The notes: a model not told the origin generated them from the letters alone. A stretch of DNA of 64,000 nucleotides from Caulobacter segnis (GCF_029543125.1 NZ_JARQWW010000007.1:62001-126000), one strand, 5' to 3'; positions 1-12,121 are shown, counted from the first letter of the stretch. Made by a program: numbers and translations.

Positions 1-1
1 G

Positions 2-3000
2 AAGGGCGTGGCCGGCACGTGGAAGGACCTGACCGACAACGTGAACTTCATGGCCGCCAACCTGACCGGTCAGGTGCGGAACATCGCCGAGGTGACCACC
101 GCCGTGGCCATGGGCGATCTATCCAAGAAGATCACCGTGGACGTGAAGGGCGAAATCCTGGAGCTGAAGAACACCATCAACGTCATGGTGGACCAGCTGA
201 ACTCCTTCTCCTCGGAAGTGACTCGCGTGGCCCGCGAGGTGGGCACCGAAGGCAAGCTGGGCGGTCAGGCCAATGTGCGCGGCGTCGCCGGCACCTGGAA
301 GGAGCTGACCGACAACGTGAACCTGATGGCCGGCAACCTGACCGGCCAGGTGCGGAACATCGCCGACGTGACCACCGCCGTGGCGCGCGGCGACCTGTCC
401 AAGAAGATCACCGTGGACGTGAAGGGCGAAATCCTGGAGCTGAAGTCGACCATCAACGTCATGGTGGACCAGCTGAACGGCTTCGCCTCGGAAGTGACCC
501 GCGTGGCCCGCGAAGTGGGCACCGAAGGCAAGCTGGGCGGTCAGGCCCAGGTGCCCGGCGTGGCCGGCACCTGGAAGGACCTCACCGACAACGTGAACAT
601 GATGGCCGCCAACCTGACGGGCCAGGTGCGGAACATCGCCGACGTCGTGACCGCCGTGGCCCAGGGCGATCTGAAGCGCAAGCTGACCCTGGACGCCAAG
701 GGCGAGATCGCCTCGCTGGCCGACACCATCAACGGCATGATCGAGACCCTGGCCACCTTCGCCGACCAGGTGACCAACGTGGCCCGCGAAGTGGGTTCGG
801 AAGGCAAGCTCGGCGGTCAGGCTCGCGTGCCCGGCGCCGCCGGCCTGTGGCGCGACCTGACCGACAACGTGAACGAACTGGCCGCCAATCTGACCACCCA
901 GGTCCGCGCCATCGCCGAGGTGTCCACCGCCGTGACCAAGGGCGACCTGACCCGCTCCATCACCGTGGAGGCGTCGGGGGAAGTGGCGGCCCTGAAGGAC
1001 AACATCAACGAGATGATCCGCAACCTGAAGGATCAGACGTTGAAGAACACCGAGCAGGACTGGCTGAAGACCAACCTGGCCCGGTTCAGCCGCATGCTGC
1101 AGGGCGAGCGCGACCTGTCGACCGTATCAAACCTGGTGCTGTCGGAACTGGCCCCGCTGATCAGCGCCCAGCACGGCCTGTTCTATGTCTCCGACCGCGA
1201 CGAGAACGGGGAGGAGGTCCTGACCCTGGCGGCCAGCTACGCCTTCAATCCGAAGAAGCCGCCGGCCGCGCAGCTGCGTCCCCGCGAAGGCCTGATCGGC
1301 CAGTGCGCGGTGGAGAAGGAGCGCATCGTCCTCACCAACGTGCCCAAGAACTACCTGCAGGTCAGCTCGGGCCTCGGCGCGTCCTCGCCGCACAACATCG
1401 TCGTCCTGCCGGCCCTGTTCGAAGGCGAGCTGAAGGCGGTGATCGAACTGGCCACCCTGGGCGAGTTCAACGAGACCCAGCAGGCCTTCCTCGACCAGCT
1501 CATGGAGTCGGTGGGCATCGTGCTCAGCACCATCGCCGCCAACATGCGGACCGAGGGCTTGCTGGCCCAGTCGCAGCTCCTCACCGGCGAGCTTCAGGCC
1601 CAGCAGGAAGAGCTGAAGAAGACCAACGACCGCCTGGAGCAGCAGGCCGCGTCCCTGCGTCAGTCTGAGGAGCTGCTGCGCAGCAAGCAGGACGAGCTGC
1701 AGCAGACCAACGCCGAGCTCGAGGACAAAGCCATCCTGCTGTCCGCTCAGAACAAGCAGGTGGAGGCCAAGAACCACGAGGTGGAGCAGGCCAAGATGGC
1801 GCTGGAGGAGAAGGCCGAGCAGCTCGCCCTGACCTCCAAATACAAGTCGGAGTTCCTGGCCAATATGAGCCACGAGCTGCGCACGCCGCTGAACAGCCTG
1901 CTGATCCTGTCCAAGATGCTGAGCGAGAACGCCCAGGGGAACCTGAGCGACAAGCAGGTGGAGTTCGCCAAGAACATCCACGACGCGGGCACCGACCTGC
2001 TGGGGCTGATCAACGACATCCTCGACCTGTCGAAGATCGAGTCCGGCACCGTCACCCTGGACATCGCAGAGATGTCCTTCGCCAGCCTGCGCGACCAGAT
2101 GGACCGCACCTTCGCCCAGATCGCCCAGGGCAAGAAGCTGGACTTCAACATCGACGTCGATCCCGGCCTGCCGCGCTCGATGTACACCGACGACAAGCGC
2201 CTGCTGCAGGTGATCAAGAACCTGCTCTCCAACGCCTTCAAGTTCACCGAGGCGGGGTCTGTGAAGCTGAAGGTGGCGCGCGCCACGGGCGGCTGGGCCA
2301 CGGGCAACGACCACCTGAACACCGCCGGCCAGGTCCTGGCCTTCTCGGTCGAGGACACCGGCATCGGCATCCCCGAAGAGAAGCAGCGGATCATCTTCGA
2401 GGCCTTCCAGCAGGCCGACGGCACCACCAGCCGCAAGTACGGCGGCACGGGCCTGGGCCTGTCGATCAGCCGCGAGATCACCCGCCTGCTGGGCGGAGAG
2501 TTGAAGGTCGTCTCGACCCCGGGCGAGGGCAGCACCTTCACCCTGTACCTGCCGCTGAACTTCAGCCCGGCCGCGCAACCGGTCATGACCCCGCGCGGCC
2601 CGGCCGTGGCGCCGCAGCCGTTCCGCCTGTCCACGGCCTCCATCGTCGACGCCGAGCCGGCCGAGGCGGTGGTCGACGACCGCGAGCAGATCGAGCCCGG
2701 CGACCCGGTGGTGCTGATCGTGGAGGACGATCCGCGCTTCTCGTCGATCCTGCTGTCCCTGGTCCGCGACGTGGGCTTCAAGGGCGTGGTGACGGGCGAG
2801 GGATCGGCCGTGCCCTCCCTTGCGCGCCGCTTCTCGCCCTATGCCATCATGCTGGATGTGGGCCTGCCGGATATGGATGGCCTGGCCCTTCTGGACCTGC
2901 TTAAGCGCACGCCCGACACGCGGCACATCCCGGTCCATGTGATTTCGGCTGACGATCATGGCGGGCTCGGCCTGTCCATGGGCGCGGTGGGCTTCACCTC

Positions 3001-3913
3001 CAAGCCGGTGGCCCGCGAGGCGGTGATCTCGTCGCTTGAAGAGGTCAAGAAGCTCGCGGCCCAGCAGGCCGCGCCCGTCGTCCTCATCGGCGGCGACGCC
3101 GAGAGCGAGGCGGAGACGACCCTGGCCCAGGCGTTCGCCGTCGAACGCGCCGCCAGCCTGGCCGACCTGCCCGACAGCGTCTTCGCGGGTGAACAGGGCT
3201 GTATCGTGGTCGATGTGGGCGGCGGCCCCGTCGGTCCCATCATCGACCTGCTCAAGCAGCGCCAGATCCGCCCCGGCGTCGCCGTGCTCTACGCACCGCA
3301 GGAGCTTGAGGGCGACGACGACCGCCGTCTGCGCCTGGCGGTCTTCGCCGGCCTGGCGCGTCTGGCCCGCACGCCGGAGCAGTTGATCGACCATGTCAGC
3401 CTGTTGCTGCATTCCCCGGTGGAGGGGCTGTCCGATCCCGCCCGCACCATGCTGGCCCAGGGGCGCCATGCCGACGCTGTCCTGACCGGCCGCACGGCGG
3501 TGGTCATCGACGACGACATCCGCAACATCTTCTCCCTGGCGAGCGCGCTGGAGGAGTACGGCATCGAGCTGCGCTACGCCGAAAGCGGCCGGGCGGGGCT
3601 GGACTTGCTCGACAGCCTGCCGGAGGTCGACATGGTGCTGGTCGACATCATGATGCCCGACATGGACGGCTACGAGACCATGCGGGAGATCCGTTCGCGA
3701 GCGCAGTTCTCGGACCTGCCGGTGATCGCCGTCACCGCCAAGGCCATGAAGGGCGACCGCCAGAAGTGCATCCAGGCCGGCGCGTCCGACTATGTCTCCA
3801 AGCCGGTGGACATCGACCAGCTGATCTCGGTCCTGCGTGTCTCGGTGCAGCGCGCCGACGCCCAGCGCCTGGCCGGCGACAAGGTCGTCGCCCTCGTCCC
3901 CGCCGCCGTCTGA
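2..3913 (+). CDS. Hybrid sensor histidine kinase with tandem HAMP repeats (5' end outside window)
   Basis: The reading frame is open from base 2, so the N-terminus lies upstream; numbering here counts from the GTG at base 8. Four HAMP-type units of about 92 residues come first (the fourth runs to about residue 345), then a GAF domain (about 360-515), a long coiled coil (about 525-610), a HisKA domain with His622 in a SHELRTPLN box, and a HATPase_c domain with a DTGIGIP box. Three receiver-like modules follow: the first (about 900-1010) and third (about 1160-1285) have intact acidic pockets and a [15 protein letters not shown] phosphoacceptor loop. The middle one (about 1020-1125) looks degenerate. 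The plan resembles group III (Nik1-like) hybrid kinases, which are soluble stress sensors. It heads a tight operon: the next gene starts 3 bases after its stop. The ligand cannot be told from sequence. Confidence 0.93.
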   Translation, partial: KGVAGTWKDLTDNVNFMAANLTGQVRNIAEVTTAVAMGDLSKKITVDVKGEILELKNTINVMVDQLNSFSSEVTRVAREVGTEGKLGGQANVRGVAGTWKELTDNVNLMAGNLTGQVRNIADVTTAVARGDLSKKITVDVKGEILELKSTINVMVDQLNGFASEVTRVAREVGTEGKLGGQAQVPGVAGTWKDLTDNVNMMAANLTGQVRNIADVVTAVAQGDLKRKLTLDAKGEIASLADTINGMIETLATFADQVTNVAREVGSEGKLGGQARVPGAAGLWRDLTDNVNELAANLTTQVRAIAEVSTAVTKGDLTRSITVEASGEVAALKDNINEMIRNLKDQTLKNTEQDWLKTNLARFSRMLQGERDLSTVSNLVLSELAPLISAQHGLFYVSDRDENGEEVLTLAASYAFNPKKPPAAQLRPREGLIGQCAVEKERIVLTNVPKNYLQVSSGLGASSPHNIVVLPALFEGELKAVIELATLGEFNETQQAFLDQLMESVGIVLSTIAANMRTEGLLAQSQLLTGELQAQQEELKKTNDRLEQQAASLRQSEELLRSKQDELQQTNAELEDKAILLSAQNKQVEAKNHEVEQAKMALEEKAEQLALTSKYKSEFLANMSHELRTPLNSLLILSKMLSENAQGNLSDKQVEFAKNIHDAGTDLLGLINDILDLSKIESGTVTLDIAEMSFASLRDQMDRTFAQIAQGKKLDFNIDVDPGLPRSMYTDDKRLLQVIKNLLSNAFKFTEAGSVKLKVARATGGWATGNDHLNTAGQVLAFSVEDTGIGIPEEKQRIIFEAFQQADGTTSRKYGGTGLGLSISREITRLLGGELKVVSTPGEGSTFTLYLPLNFSPAAQPVMTPRGPAVAPQPFRLSTASIVDAEPAEAVVDDREQIEPGDPVVLIVEDDPRFSSILLSLVRDVGFKGVVTGEGSAVPSLARRFSPYAIMLDVGLPDMDGLALLDLLKRTPDTRHIPVHVISADDHGGLGLSMGAVGFTSKPVAREAVISSLEEVKKLAAQQAAPVVLIGGDAESEAETTLAQAFAVERAASLADLPDSVFAGEQGCIVVDVGGGPVGPIIDLLKQRQIRPGVAVLYAPQELEGDDDRRLRLAVFAGLARLARTPEQLIDHVSLLLHSPVEGLSDPARTMLAQGRHADAVLTGRTAVVIDDDIRNIFSLASALEEYGIELRYAESGRAGLDLLDSLPEVDMVLVDIMMPDMDGYETMREIRSRAQFSDLPVIAVTAKAMKGDRQKCIQAGASDYVSKPVDIDQLISVLRVSVQRADAQRLAGDKVVALVPAAV
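8..1033 (+). repeat. Tandem 276-bp coding repeats (HAMP units)
   Basis: Units begin at 8, 284, 560 and 836. Units 1 and 2 are nearly identical over long stretches, for example the segments starting at 124 and 400. Units 3 and 4 are more diverged. Each encodes about 92 residues with recurring TDNVN, GDL..KIT and EGKLGGQA motifs. The array may extend upstream of the window. Such repeats can expand or contract by recombination. Confidence 0.9.
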
Positions 3914-3916
3914 CGC

Positions 3917-5940
<2,024 letters not shown>

Positions 5941-5941
<1 letters not shown>

Positions 5942-6315
5942 TGTTCCGCGATCCCGAACTCTTTCATTTCATCCGGGAGCGATTCGCCTCGGTATGGGCC
6001 CTGGAGCTGCTGCTGCTCATGCGCGGCGATCCCGACCGCTGGTGGACGGTCGCTGATCTCGCCGCTCAGATGCGCGCCAACGAGACCTTGGTGGAGAGCG
6101 CCCTGGCGGGTCTCGAAGTCGCCCGGCTGGTGGAGCGCGCCGCCGATGGCGGCCGCCGCTTCGCGCCCGCCGACGCCCATATGGCCGAGCTCTGCGGCCG
6201 CTTGGCGGTGGCCTTCAAGGAGCGCCCCGTCAGCGTGATCAAGACCATCGCCACACCGCCGGACAAGCTGAAAGGCCTGGCGGACGCCTTCAGGTTCAAG
6301 GGGGGATCAACGTGA
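5941..6315 (+). CDS. Small winged-helix-like protein of the signalling operon
   Basis: 124 residues with no signal or membrane segment. Residues 15-75 read as a winged helix: an N-terminal helix rich in Leu, then WTVADLAAQMRANETLVESALAGL, where two helices are joined by a short turn, followed by LVERAADGGRRFAP as a possible wing. The C-terminus is basic and helical. It could be a DNA-binding output or a partner adaptor for the kinases. It overlaps the previous stop by one base and the following GTG start by four, inside a five-gene cluster. The family was not recognised with certainty, and the DNA-binding role is inferred from the predicted fold only. Confidence 0.75.
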
Positions 6316-6584
6316 GCTTCTTCGGACCCACGGCGGTCTATCTGCTGTGCCTGATCACCAGTGCGGTCTGCGCCCTGTTGCTGGCCCGCGCCTGGCGGGC
6401 CAGCCGTTCGCGCCTGCTGCTGTGGACGGCGATCAGCTTCGCGCTGCTGGCGGTGAACAACCTGTTCCTGGTGGCCGACCTCGTCTGGCTGCCGGACGTC
6501 TACCTGCTGCCGTACCGCCGCATCACCGCCTTCGCCGCTCTGGGCGTGCTGCTCTACGGCTTCGTGTGGGAGACAGACCGGTGA
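6312..6584 (+). CDS. DUF5985-type small membrane protein (first copy)
   Basis: 90 residues, GTG start overlapping the previous stop (GTGA). Three hydrophobic helices are visible at about 5-25, 34-53 and 66-84, joined by short Arg-rich loops (ARAWRASRSR). This length and pattern fit the DUF5985 family, whose function is not known. The next gene encodes a second protein of the same shape, so the two may form a heteromer in the inner membrane and give the soluble kinases upstream a membrane anchor or sensor. That coupling is inference from operon position. Confidence 0.8.
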   Translation: MSFFGPTAVYLLCLITSAVCALLLARAWRASRSRLLLWTAISFALLAVNNLFLVADLVWLPDVYLLPYRRITAFAALGVLLYGFVWETDR

Positions 6585-6862
6585 CTGGCGATCCGATCAT
6601 GAACGCCTTCGTGGCGGGAGCGCTTACCGTCGGCTATCTGATGGCCGGGTTGTTCTTCCTGCGCTTCTGGGCGCGGACGCGGGATCGGCTGTTCCTGGCC
6701 TTCGCGGCGGCCTTCGCCCTCATGGCCACGAACCAGGCCCTGCCGACCCTGCTGAACGTCCACCGGGAGGAGGCCAGCTGGATCTACCTCCTGCGCCTGG
6801 CGGCCTTCTGCCTGATCATCGCGGCGATCCTTGGCAAGAACCTGGGCGGTCGTCGGGGCTGA
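6581..6862 (+). CDS. DUF5985-type small membrane protein (second copy)
   Basis: About 93 residues from a GTG at 6581 that overlaps the preceding stop (GTGA); an in-frame ATG at 6599 is an alternative. Three hydrophobic helices are present, with a FWARTRDRLFLAF loop after the first that matches the Arg-rich loop of the preceding protein (RAWRASRSRLLLW). It is therefore probably a diverged tandem paralogue. It is the last gene of the operon. The following 150 bases hold a small perfect hairpin (7-bp stem, 6904-6921) without a T-run. Function unknown. Confidence 0.78.
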   Translation: MTGDPIMNAFVAGALTVGYLMAGLFFLRFWARTRDRLFLAFAAAFALMATNQALPTLLNVHREEASWIYLLRLAAFCLIIAAILGKNLGGRRG

Positions 6863-7016
6863 GCACGGCCCGCAGGGGCACGGCTTCCGTCGCACAAGCC
6901 ACTGATAAGCCTCCGCTTATCGCTGAAATCTCCTCACCGCGCATCAACAACGCTCGTTTGTTGCACGGCGCAGCTTTAGCCAGTTTCAGCCTCGAATTTG
7001 GGAGGCTGAATCGATC

Positions 7017-7490
7017 ATGGAAACGAGCACGAAGGTCCTGGTCGCCACCGGCGCGGTGGTCACCGCCGCGCTGAAGTCGACAGGCGTCGGCCCGAAGGCC
7101 GAACCGCCCACCCCGCATGAGGCGGCGCGTTTCCTGACGCAGGCGACCTGGAGACCGACGGATACGGACATCGCCGGTGTGCAGGCGCTTGGGTTTGCGG
7201 GTTGGATCGACGCGCAGATTCAGACCGCAGGCGAGCCTGGGCAACACCTACACGCACCTACTTCAACGACCGGGAGAAGGCTACGCCCGGCGGCCATCAT
7301 CCGCGGATATGGTTCAACGAAAGCTTCAACAAGCGGGCGATAATCGGTGACGACCAGCTGCGGCAACGCATGCAACTCGCTTTGCCACAAATCTTCGTCT
7401 CCCGATCGCTGGCCTTGATCGACGGCGATGGCATGCATGGCGCCGCGAGCTACTACGAAGCGTCGTTGATCAATATTGTTTCAACAATGC
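7017..7490 (+). pseudogene. DUF1800-family gene remnant, frameshifted and truncated
   Basis: An ATG at 7017 opens a frame with the classic DUF1800 N-terminus (residues 36-67 include AARFLTQATW and GFAGWIDAQ). Near 7225-7262 the similarity moves to other frames: a SLGNTYT-like piece in one, then TYFNDREK, GGHHPRIWFNESFNK and LRQRMQLAL in the frame entered at about 7250. It persists to about 7465 (HGAASYY) and then dissolves near the 3' end of the convergent regulator gene. Intact DUF1800 proteins are several hundred residues long and secreted, so at least two frameshifts and loss of most of the C-terminus are implied. Family assignment is from memory of the motifs. Confidence 0.75.
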
Positions 7491-7492
7491 GA

Positions 7493-8185
7493 TCACTCTT
7501 CGCGCATCATCTCCATCGCCGCGTCTATGGTCGAGAAGCACTCGCACGCAACCCGCTTCAGGCCCGCCTCATCGAGTATGCGGATATTGCCCCGGCTATA
7601 GGCTATCAGGCCACGCGCCTTCAGGGCGCTGGCCGTGGCCGTTACGGTCGTCCGCTGCACGCCCAGCATGATCGACAGGTGCTCCTGGGTCAGGGGCGCC
7701 ACCGGCGTGCTCAGGCGGCTCTGGGTCATCAGCAGCCAGCGGCTCATGCGCTGCTCTACCGAGTGAAGCGCGTTGCAGGCCGTGGATTGCGCAGCCTGGA
7801 TCAGGGTCGCCTGGGCATACCGAACGATCCGCTCCATCAGGTCGGGCGAGGCGACAGCCGCCGCCTTGAGATCGCTCAGGCTGGCCACCCAGGCGTCCCC
7901 CGGCACCTGCACCAGCAGGCGCTCGAACGACACGGGCGAGCCCAGGGCGTGCAGCAGGCCATAGCCGCTTTCGCAGCCGATGGTCCGCGTCTCCACCTGC
8001 CGACCGTCGCGCATCACCGCCAGCACGGACAGAATGCAGTCGATCGGCAGGACCACCCGCTCGATCGGCTGGTATTCCACGGCCAGCACCTCGTCCTGCC
8101 GGAACGACACTCTGCGCAGGATGCGCGCCATGCGCTCCGAGTCCGCGGGCTTCAGGGCCTTGAGAAAGAGATTGGCTTCTTCCAT
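7493..8185 (-). CDS. Crp/Fnr-family transcriptional regulator
   Basis: 230 residues. Residues 10-115 form a cyclic-nucleotide-binding-like beta roll (DEVLAVEYQPIERVVLPIDC and GCESGYGLLHALG regions), but without the phosphate-binding cassette residues expected for true cAMP binding and without the Fnr cysteine cluster. Residues 150-215 hold the winged helix-turn-helix, including LTQEHLSIMLGVQRTTVT as the recognition unit. This subtype is common in alphaproteobacteria; its ligand is usually unknown. It is a single gene, convergent with the DUF1800 remnant and divergent from tRNA-Ser. No target can be named. Confidence 0.88.
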   Translation of the reverse strand: MEEANLFLKALKPADSERMARILRRVSFRQDEVLAVEYQPIERVVLPIDCILSVLAVMRDGRQVETRTIGCESGYGLLHALGSPVSFERLLVQVPGDAWVASLSDLKAAAVASPDLMERIVRYAQATLIQAAQSTACNALHSVEQRMSRWLLMTQSRLSTPVAPLTQEHLSIMLGVQRTTVTATASALKARGLIAYSRGNIRILDEAGLKRVACECFSTIDAAMEMMREE

Positions 8186-8281
8186 GCCGAGTTTCCGGGT
8201 CTAGTGCGGGCTCCCCAGCCGACTGTGCAGCTTAAAACCGCCCTGCTCGGAGAGGGTTCCGACCGTCCGTGAACACAGCGC

Positions 8282-8309
8282 TTGCTACGGGAGCGCCCCT
8301 GAGTATATT
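8282..8309 (+). promoter_or_regulatory. Candidate sigma-70 promoter for tRNA-Ser
   Basis: TTGCTA at 8282-8287 and TATATT at 8304-8309 are separated by 16 bases, about 50 bases upstream of the tRNA. Housekeeping promoters in this clade tolerate loose -10 boxes, and TATATT is unusually good for a GC-rich genome. Not tested; the spacing is one base shorter than optimal. Confidence 0.5.
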
Positions 8310-8359
8310 GCGCGCCTTCCTGCGCAGGGGGTTTCAACCACCCCCGATTCCAGTGTGCT

Positions 8360-8449
8360 GGTGAGGTGGCCGAGTGGTTGAAGGCGCACGCCTGGAACGC
8401 GTGTATAGGGGAAACTCTATCGAGGGTTCGAATCCCTCTCTCACCGCCA
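8360..8449 (+). tRNA. tRNA-Ser (anticodon GGA)
   Basis: The acceptor arms GGTGAGG and TCTCACC pair (one G-T pair), followed by discriminator G and an encoded CCA (8447-8449). The D arm contains the GTGGTTGAAGG loop. The anticodon stem CACGC/GCGTG (8387-8391 with 8399-8403) closes a 7-base loop, CTGGAAC, with GGA at 8394-8396. A long variable arm, as expected for serine tRNA, lies before the T arm with GGTTCGAATCC. It decodes UCC/UCU. No duplicated 3' end was seen nearby, so there is no evidence that it is an active integration site. Confidence 0.97.
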
Positions 8450-8533
8450 CGCTTCTCGTTCAAATTCAGTCGTAGCCGACACTTCTGTGGCCGCGCCGCA
8501 CCGCGCCCCTAAGAGCGGATCACGCCAGGGAGT

Positions 8534-9195
8534 TCATGGGTGTCCAGGTGCCGGTGGCTGCTTGAACCGGCCAGATAAACTTTTTGGGCCTCGGAAAAGT
8601 GGACGCCGTTGTCCCTCTGCCAACGCGGGCTGGAAGCCGACCTCATGTTCGGCCGACAGTTTCTGCGCGGAGAGCGCCTTCACAGCGATCCGCAGGCCCA
8701 TCCGGAAATTGCTGACGGTGGCGTACGAATGCCCTTCGATTTCCCAGGCGGCGACGGCGCGCATCTCGCCTAGGACCCGGTGTATTGCCAAACGCAAGCC
8801 CGTAAACCCGGTCGCATCGCTACGCGGGGTTTCCATCCGGTCCAGAAAGACCTGGCAAAGCGGGTCGCTTCTGTCGTGATCACCCACCGCAATTTTTCTT
8901 CAGGGCTGCGTCCGATGTCGTTCTCGATCGCCCGCAGGAAGAACTCGGCCAGACGAAACGCTTCACCGGCGATCAGCAATCGCCGCTCGAGCTCTCCCAC
9001 CCGCGCGGCCGCCTTTGCCCGCGCCTCGCTCTGGCGAGCCACGCGATACTCGTTGATTGCGATCAGCAGCGCCGCCAGAAGCGCGAGTGCAGAAAGCGCG
9101 CCTTGGTTCGCTTCGGCCCACGGGAGAACCCCGTACTCCCGCCATCACCAAGCAGGCGATTGCTCGCCAACCCAGAGCGTCCAATCATCCCACAT
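8534..9195 (-). pseudogene. Broken membrane-anchored coiled-coil gene (nonsense plus frameshift)
   Basis: From an ATG at 9195 the frame reads MWDDWTLWVGEQSPAW, then a TGA at 9147-9145, then WREYGVLPWAEANQ, a clear hydrophobic helix (SALALLAALLIAINEY) and a charged coiled coil (RQSEARAKAAARVGELERR, RLAEFFLRAIENDIG). At about 8886, after EEKLRW, the coding-like signal moves to another frame (GDHDRSDPLCQVFLDRMETP) and runs to 8534. Read together this is one protein of about 220 residues with a signal anchor and a cytosolic helical domain, now carrying a stop and a frameshift. A shorter product could start at the GTG at 9042. The family was not recognised. Confidence 0.55.
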
Positions 9196-9378
9196 CACTG
9201 ATGGCCTCCCGGTGGCGAAGCTGCGCGGAGTCGTATTCTCCGTCGAGGCCGCGGCATGAGGATCCTCGTCTGCTTTTTGCCGACAGGAGCAACTGCCGCT
9301 GGGCGCCCATCCGTCGTGCTCGCGCCTGACCGACCGCTCTCAATCAGTTGTGGTGCGGCTCAGGTCATCGCCCGCCCC

Positions 9379-10281
9379 TCAATACCTCCCCGAATGCCTT
9401 TCAAACGCCGTGATCCGCTTCATCAGCGGCGTGAAGTCCGGCGCGCGGTAGATCTCCGCTCGCAGGAACTCCAGCTCCGCCTCGCGCGTGTCATCGGGGA
9501 CATCCACGTACCAGGACTTGGGCAGGCCGTTGGGCTCGCCGTTCCAGCGGTAGCCGCGCGCCTTCAGCAGGTCCTTCAGGTCGAAGGGCGAGTTCTCGGC
9601 CCAGATGCGCCAGCTCGGCTTGCGGGCCGACTCCAGCAGGTGGTCGAGCGCGGTGCGGCCCGTGCCCAGCCGGCGGCGCAGCAGCTCCAGCGTCGCCTCG
9701 CAGTCGCTGGTCGCCCGGTGCTTCTCGTAGAAATAGCCGCAGGACGCGGCGAGGTAGGCCAGCTTCACCCCCTCGAACCCTTCCTCGGCCCAGGCCACCT
9801 CGCGCATGGAGCAGGCCCAGGCCTTGGCGGTGAAGGCCTCGGTGAACCGCTCGGCGAACTTGCGGTCGAAGCCGGCGTTGTGGGCGATGATCAGGTTGGC
9901 GGGGGCGATGAAGGCCGCCACGTCGCGGGCGTCGATGACCTTGCCCGCCACCATCTGGTTGGTGATGCCGGTGATGCGGGTGATCTCGGCGCTGATCGGC
10001 TTGGACGGCTGGCGCAGGGCCTGGAACGGCGGCAGCACCTCATAGACCTCGCCGTCGGTCCCGTAGGTGAAGGGGACCATGGCGATCTCGATGATCTCGT
10101 CCCAGGCCGGATCGACGCCGGTGGTCTCCACGTCGAGGATGATCCCCTGGCGCAGCATCTGGCCTTCCGGCGCGGGGCGCGAGGGCAGGGCGTCCAGCTT
10201 GCGCAGGACGCGGTATCGGCCGCTGGCCTCCAGGGCCTGGGCCATGCGCTCCAGTTCGGCGGGGTTGGCGTCGTCGCTCAC
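9379..10281 (-). CDS. 3'-5' exonuclease, DNA polymerase III epsilon-like (DEDD family)
   Basis: About 300 residues from a GTG at 10281; an in-frame start 69 bases further upstream gives an unlikely basic tail and would crowd the divergent msrA start. The exonuclease fold carries Exo[22 protein letters not shown] (D and E metal ligands), an ExoII region around [14 protein letters not shown] and an Exo[17 protein letters not shown] motif whose His and Asp complete a DEDDh site. The last 80 residues, with RGYRWNG and PKSWYVDV, form an extra domain seen in stand-alone alphaproteobacterial exonucleases. It is probably a proofreading or repair nuclease separate from DnaQ. Substrate not determinable. 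Confidence 0.88.
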   Translation of the reverse strand: MSDDANPAELERMAQALEASGRYRVLRKLDALPSRPAPEGQMLRQGIILDVETTGVDPAWDEIIEIAMVPFTYGTDGEVYEVLPPFQALRQPSKPISAEITRITGITNQMVAGKVIDARDVAAFIAPANLIIAHNAGFDRKFAERFTEAFTAKAWACSMREVAWAEEGFEGVKLAYLAASCGYFYEKHRATSDCEATLELLRRRLGTGRTALDHLLESARKPSWRIWAENSPFDLKDLLKARGYRWNGEPNGLPKSWYVDVPDDTREAELEFLRAEIYRAPDFTPLMKRITAFERHSGRY

Positions 10282-10397
10282 CGCCCGATGTTGCGCCGAT
10301 TCCGGCAAGATCGCGCGGATGCCGGATCTTCTGGAATGAAGGCCCGACAATTCCTATCTAGAGCCGGACAATTCATTCCCTCTTTCCCGAGGCCCCG

Positions 10398-11051
10398 ATG
10401 CTGTTCGCCAAGAAGAACCTGGACCTGCCGACCGAAGCTGACGCCCTGCCGGGCCGGCCGGCGGCGATCCCCACCGCCGAGACCCACTTCATCAACGGCC
10501 ACCCGCTGAAGGGGCCGTACCCCGCCGGTCTGGAGACCGCCGTCCTGGGCATGGGCTGCTTCTGGGGCGTGGAGCGCGTCTTCTGGAACCTGCCGGGGGT
10601 CTATGTGACCGCCGCCGGCTATGCGGGCGGGATCACCCCGAACCCGACCTATGAAGAGGTCTGCTCGGGCCGCACCGGCCACACCGAGGTGGTGCTGGTG
10701 GTCTATGACCCCAAGGTCATCACCTATGAGACCCTGCTGAAAACCTTCTGGGAGAACCACGACCCGACCCAGGGCATGCGCCAGGGGAACGACATCGGCA
10801 CCCAGTACCGCTCCGCCATCTATGTGGAGAACGACGCCCAGGCCGCTACGGCGGCGGCGTCCAAGGGCTCCTATCAGCAGGCGCTGGCCGCCCAGGGTCT
10901 GGGCCCGATCACCACAGAGATCGTCGAGGCGGGGCCGTTCTACTTCGCCGAGGACTACCACCAGCAGTACCTGGCCAAGAACCCGAACGGCTATTGCGGC
11001 ATCGGCGGCACGGGCGTCGTCTGCCCGATCGGCGTCGGCGTCCAGGCGTGA
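10398..11051 (+). CDS. msrA: Peptide-methionine (S)-S-oxide reductase MsrA
   Basis: 217 residues. It reduces the S epimer of methionine sulfoxide in proteins. The GCFWG box has catalytic Cys54, and the [28 protein letters not shown] and GTQYRSAIY stretches are the family signatures. The C-terminus has [13 protein letters not shown], with two cysteines placed to serve as resolving residues. The 45-residue N-terminal extension ([20 protein letters not shown]) is typical of the longer MsrA class. It has no signal peptide, so it acts in the cytosol. Its last codon overlaps the GTG of the following YjbR-like gene, so the two form an operon. It is divergent from the exonuclease gene. Confidence 0.97.
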   Translation: MLFAKKNLDLPTEADALPGRPAAIPTAETHFINGHPLKGPYPAGLETAVLGMGCFWGVERVFWNLPGVYVTAAGYAGGITPNPTYEEVCSGRTGHTEVVLVVYDPKVITYETLLKTFWENHDPTQGMRQGNDIGTQYRSAIYVENDAQAATAAASKGSYQQALAAQGLGPITTEIVEAGPFYFAEDYHQQYLAKNPNGYCGIGGTGVVCPIGVGVQA

Positions 11052-11398
11052 GTCCGCAGGCGTTTCACGACGCCTGCATGGCCCTGCCGGCGGCGACCAT
11101 GACCGTCCAATGGGGCGACGACCACGTCTACAAGGTCGGGGGCAAGATGTTCGCCGTCGCCGGCCCCGGCGCGGGGAAGGGCGGCTATTCGTTCAAGGCC
11201 TCGGATCTGGCGTTCGAGGTCATGACCGAGAACGGCATGGCCAGGCCCGCGCCCTATCTGGCCCGCGCCAAGTGGGTGTGGTTCGAAAGCCTGGACGACC
11301 ATGAGGACGCCGAGGTCGCCGACTGGCTGAAGACCGCCCACGCCCTGGTCGCCGCCAAGCTGACCAAGGCGGCGCGCAGGGACCTAGGACTTCTCTGA
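11048..11398 (+). CDS. MmcQ/YjbR-family DNA-binding-like protein
   Basis: 116 residues from a GTG overlapping the msrA stop (GTGA). The order [40 protein letters not shown] and [19 protein letters not shown] is the MmcQ/YjbR pattern, a small alpha/beta CyaY-like fold. Some members bind DNA in vitro but no clear role is known. Its 3' end overlaps the convergent DUF599 gene by 15 bases. Co-translation with msrA is suggested by the overlap; a functional link to oxidative stress would be inference. Confidence 0.9.
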   Translation: MSPQAFHDACMALPAATMTVQWGDDHVYKVGGKMFAVAGPGAGKGGYSFKASDLAFEVMTENGMARPAPYLARAKWVWFESLDDHEDAEVADWLKTAHALVAAKLTKAARRDLGLL

Positions 11399-12118
11399 CC
11401 GCTCGGGCCGGGGGCGGTCGGCGGGATGTGGGGCGCTCTCCAGCAGCACCCGGATCTCCCGGATCGCCGCCGAGGCCCGGCTGCGCCGCTGCCGCCAGAC
11501 CAGCAGGAACATGGCCCCGCTCGTCGCCGCCAGGAAGGCGATGGGCCCCAGCAGCCACGCCGCGCCGGCGAGGGCGAAGTAGTACCCGCGCACCCCCGCG
11601 TTGAACGCCGACAGGGCCGGATTCAGCAGCCGCGCCGTCGCCTCGCCATAGGCCTTGGCCAGTTCGGGCGGGGCGTCCTGCGGGGCGGCGCCGATGGCCG
11701 CCAGGCAGTAGTTCATCTGCCGGATCGACCAGATGAAATCGAGCAGGCCGCGCGCCAGGGCCACCAGCACCAGGGCCAGCTTGGCCTCGAACAGCATCCG
11801 CGTGGCCGGGGCCAGCACCGCCAGCCCCTCGATGCTCTTCCAGGTGGTGTCGCCGCCGAACAGCACGCCCGCCGCCGCCGCGATCAGCAGCAGGTTGGAC
11901 GAGGCGAAGAACGAGGCCGAGTTGATGGCGTGGCCCAGAAGCTGGCCGTCCAGCAGCGTGATCTCCCGGCTGGCCATCTCGCTCATCCAGCCGCGCCGGA
12001 CGATGGTCATGTCGGTGTTGATCGCGCCCTTGTGCTGGCCCAGCCAGCGCAGCAGCGGCTCATAGAACAGCCAGCAGAACAGGAAGAGGCAGAGGACGGC
12101 GACGTCGAACAGCGGCAT
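11384..12118 (-). CDS. DUF599 membrane protein
   Basis: 244 residues. The N-terminus has one helix (residues 5-23), then the conserved [24 protein letters not shown] region typical of DUF599, and further helices at about 60-85, 93-125 and 170-215. The hydrophilic C-terminus ([15 protein letters not shown]) is probably cytosolic. The family has no established function. It sits 3 bases downstream of the MFS gene stop on the same strand, so the two were probably co-transcribed. Confidence 0.88.
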   Translation of the reverse strand: MPLFDVAVLCLFLFCWLFYEPLLRWLGQHKGAINTDMTIVRRGWMSEMASREITLLDGQLLGHAINSASFFASSNLLLIAAAAGVLFGGDTTWKSIEGLAVLAPATRMLFEAKLALVLVALARGLLDFIWSIRQMNYCLAAIGAAPQDAPPELAKAYGEATARLLNPALSAFNAGVRGYYFALAGAAWLLGPIAFLAATSGAMFLLVWRQRRSRASAAIREIRVLLESAPHPADRPRPERSEKS

Positions 12119-12121
12119 GGC

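Noticed and set aside
8..1033. Regular repeats that could suggest a CRISPR array
   Set aside because: The repeat unit is 276 bases, wholly coding, and there are no short repeats with unique spacers.
8360..8449. tRNA-Ser as an integration site of a mobile element
   Set aside because: No duplicated tRNA 3' end, integrase or phage gene was seen nearby; the damaged genes around it are not clearly mobile.
9256..10509. Long plus-strand frame over the exonuclease gene
   Set aside because: The minus-strand exonuclease carries clear Exo motifs; the plus frame is a compositional shadow running into msrA.
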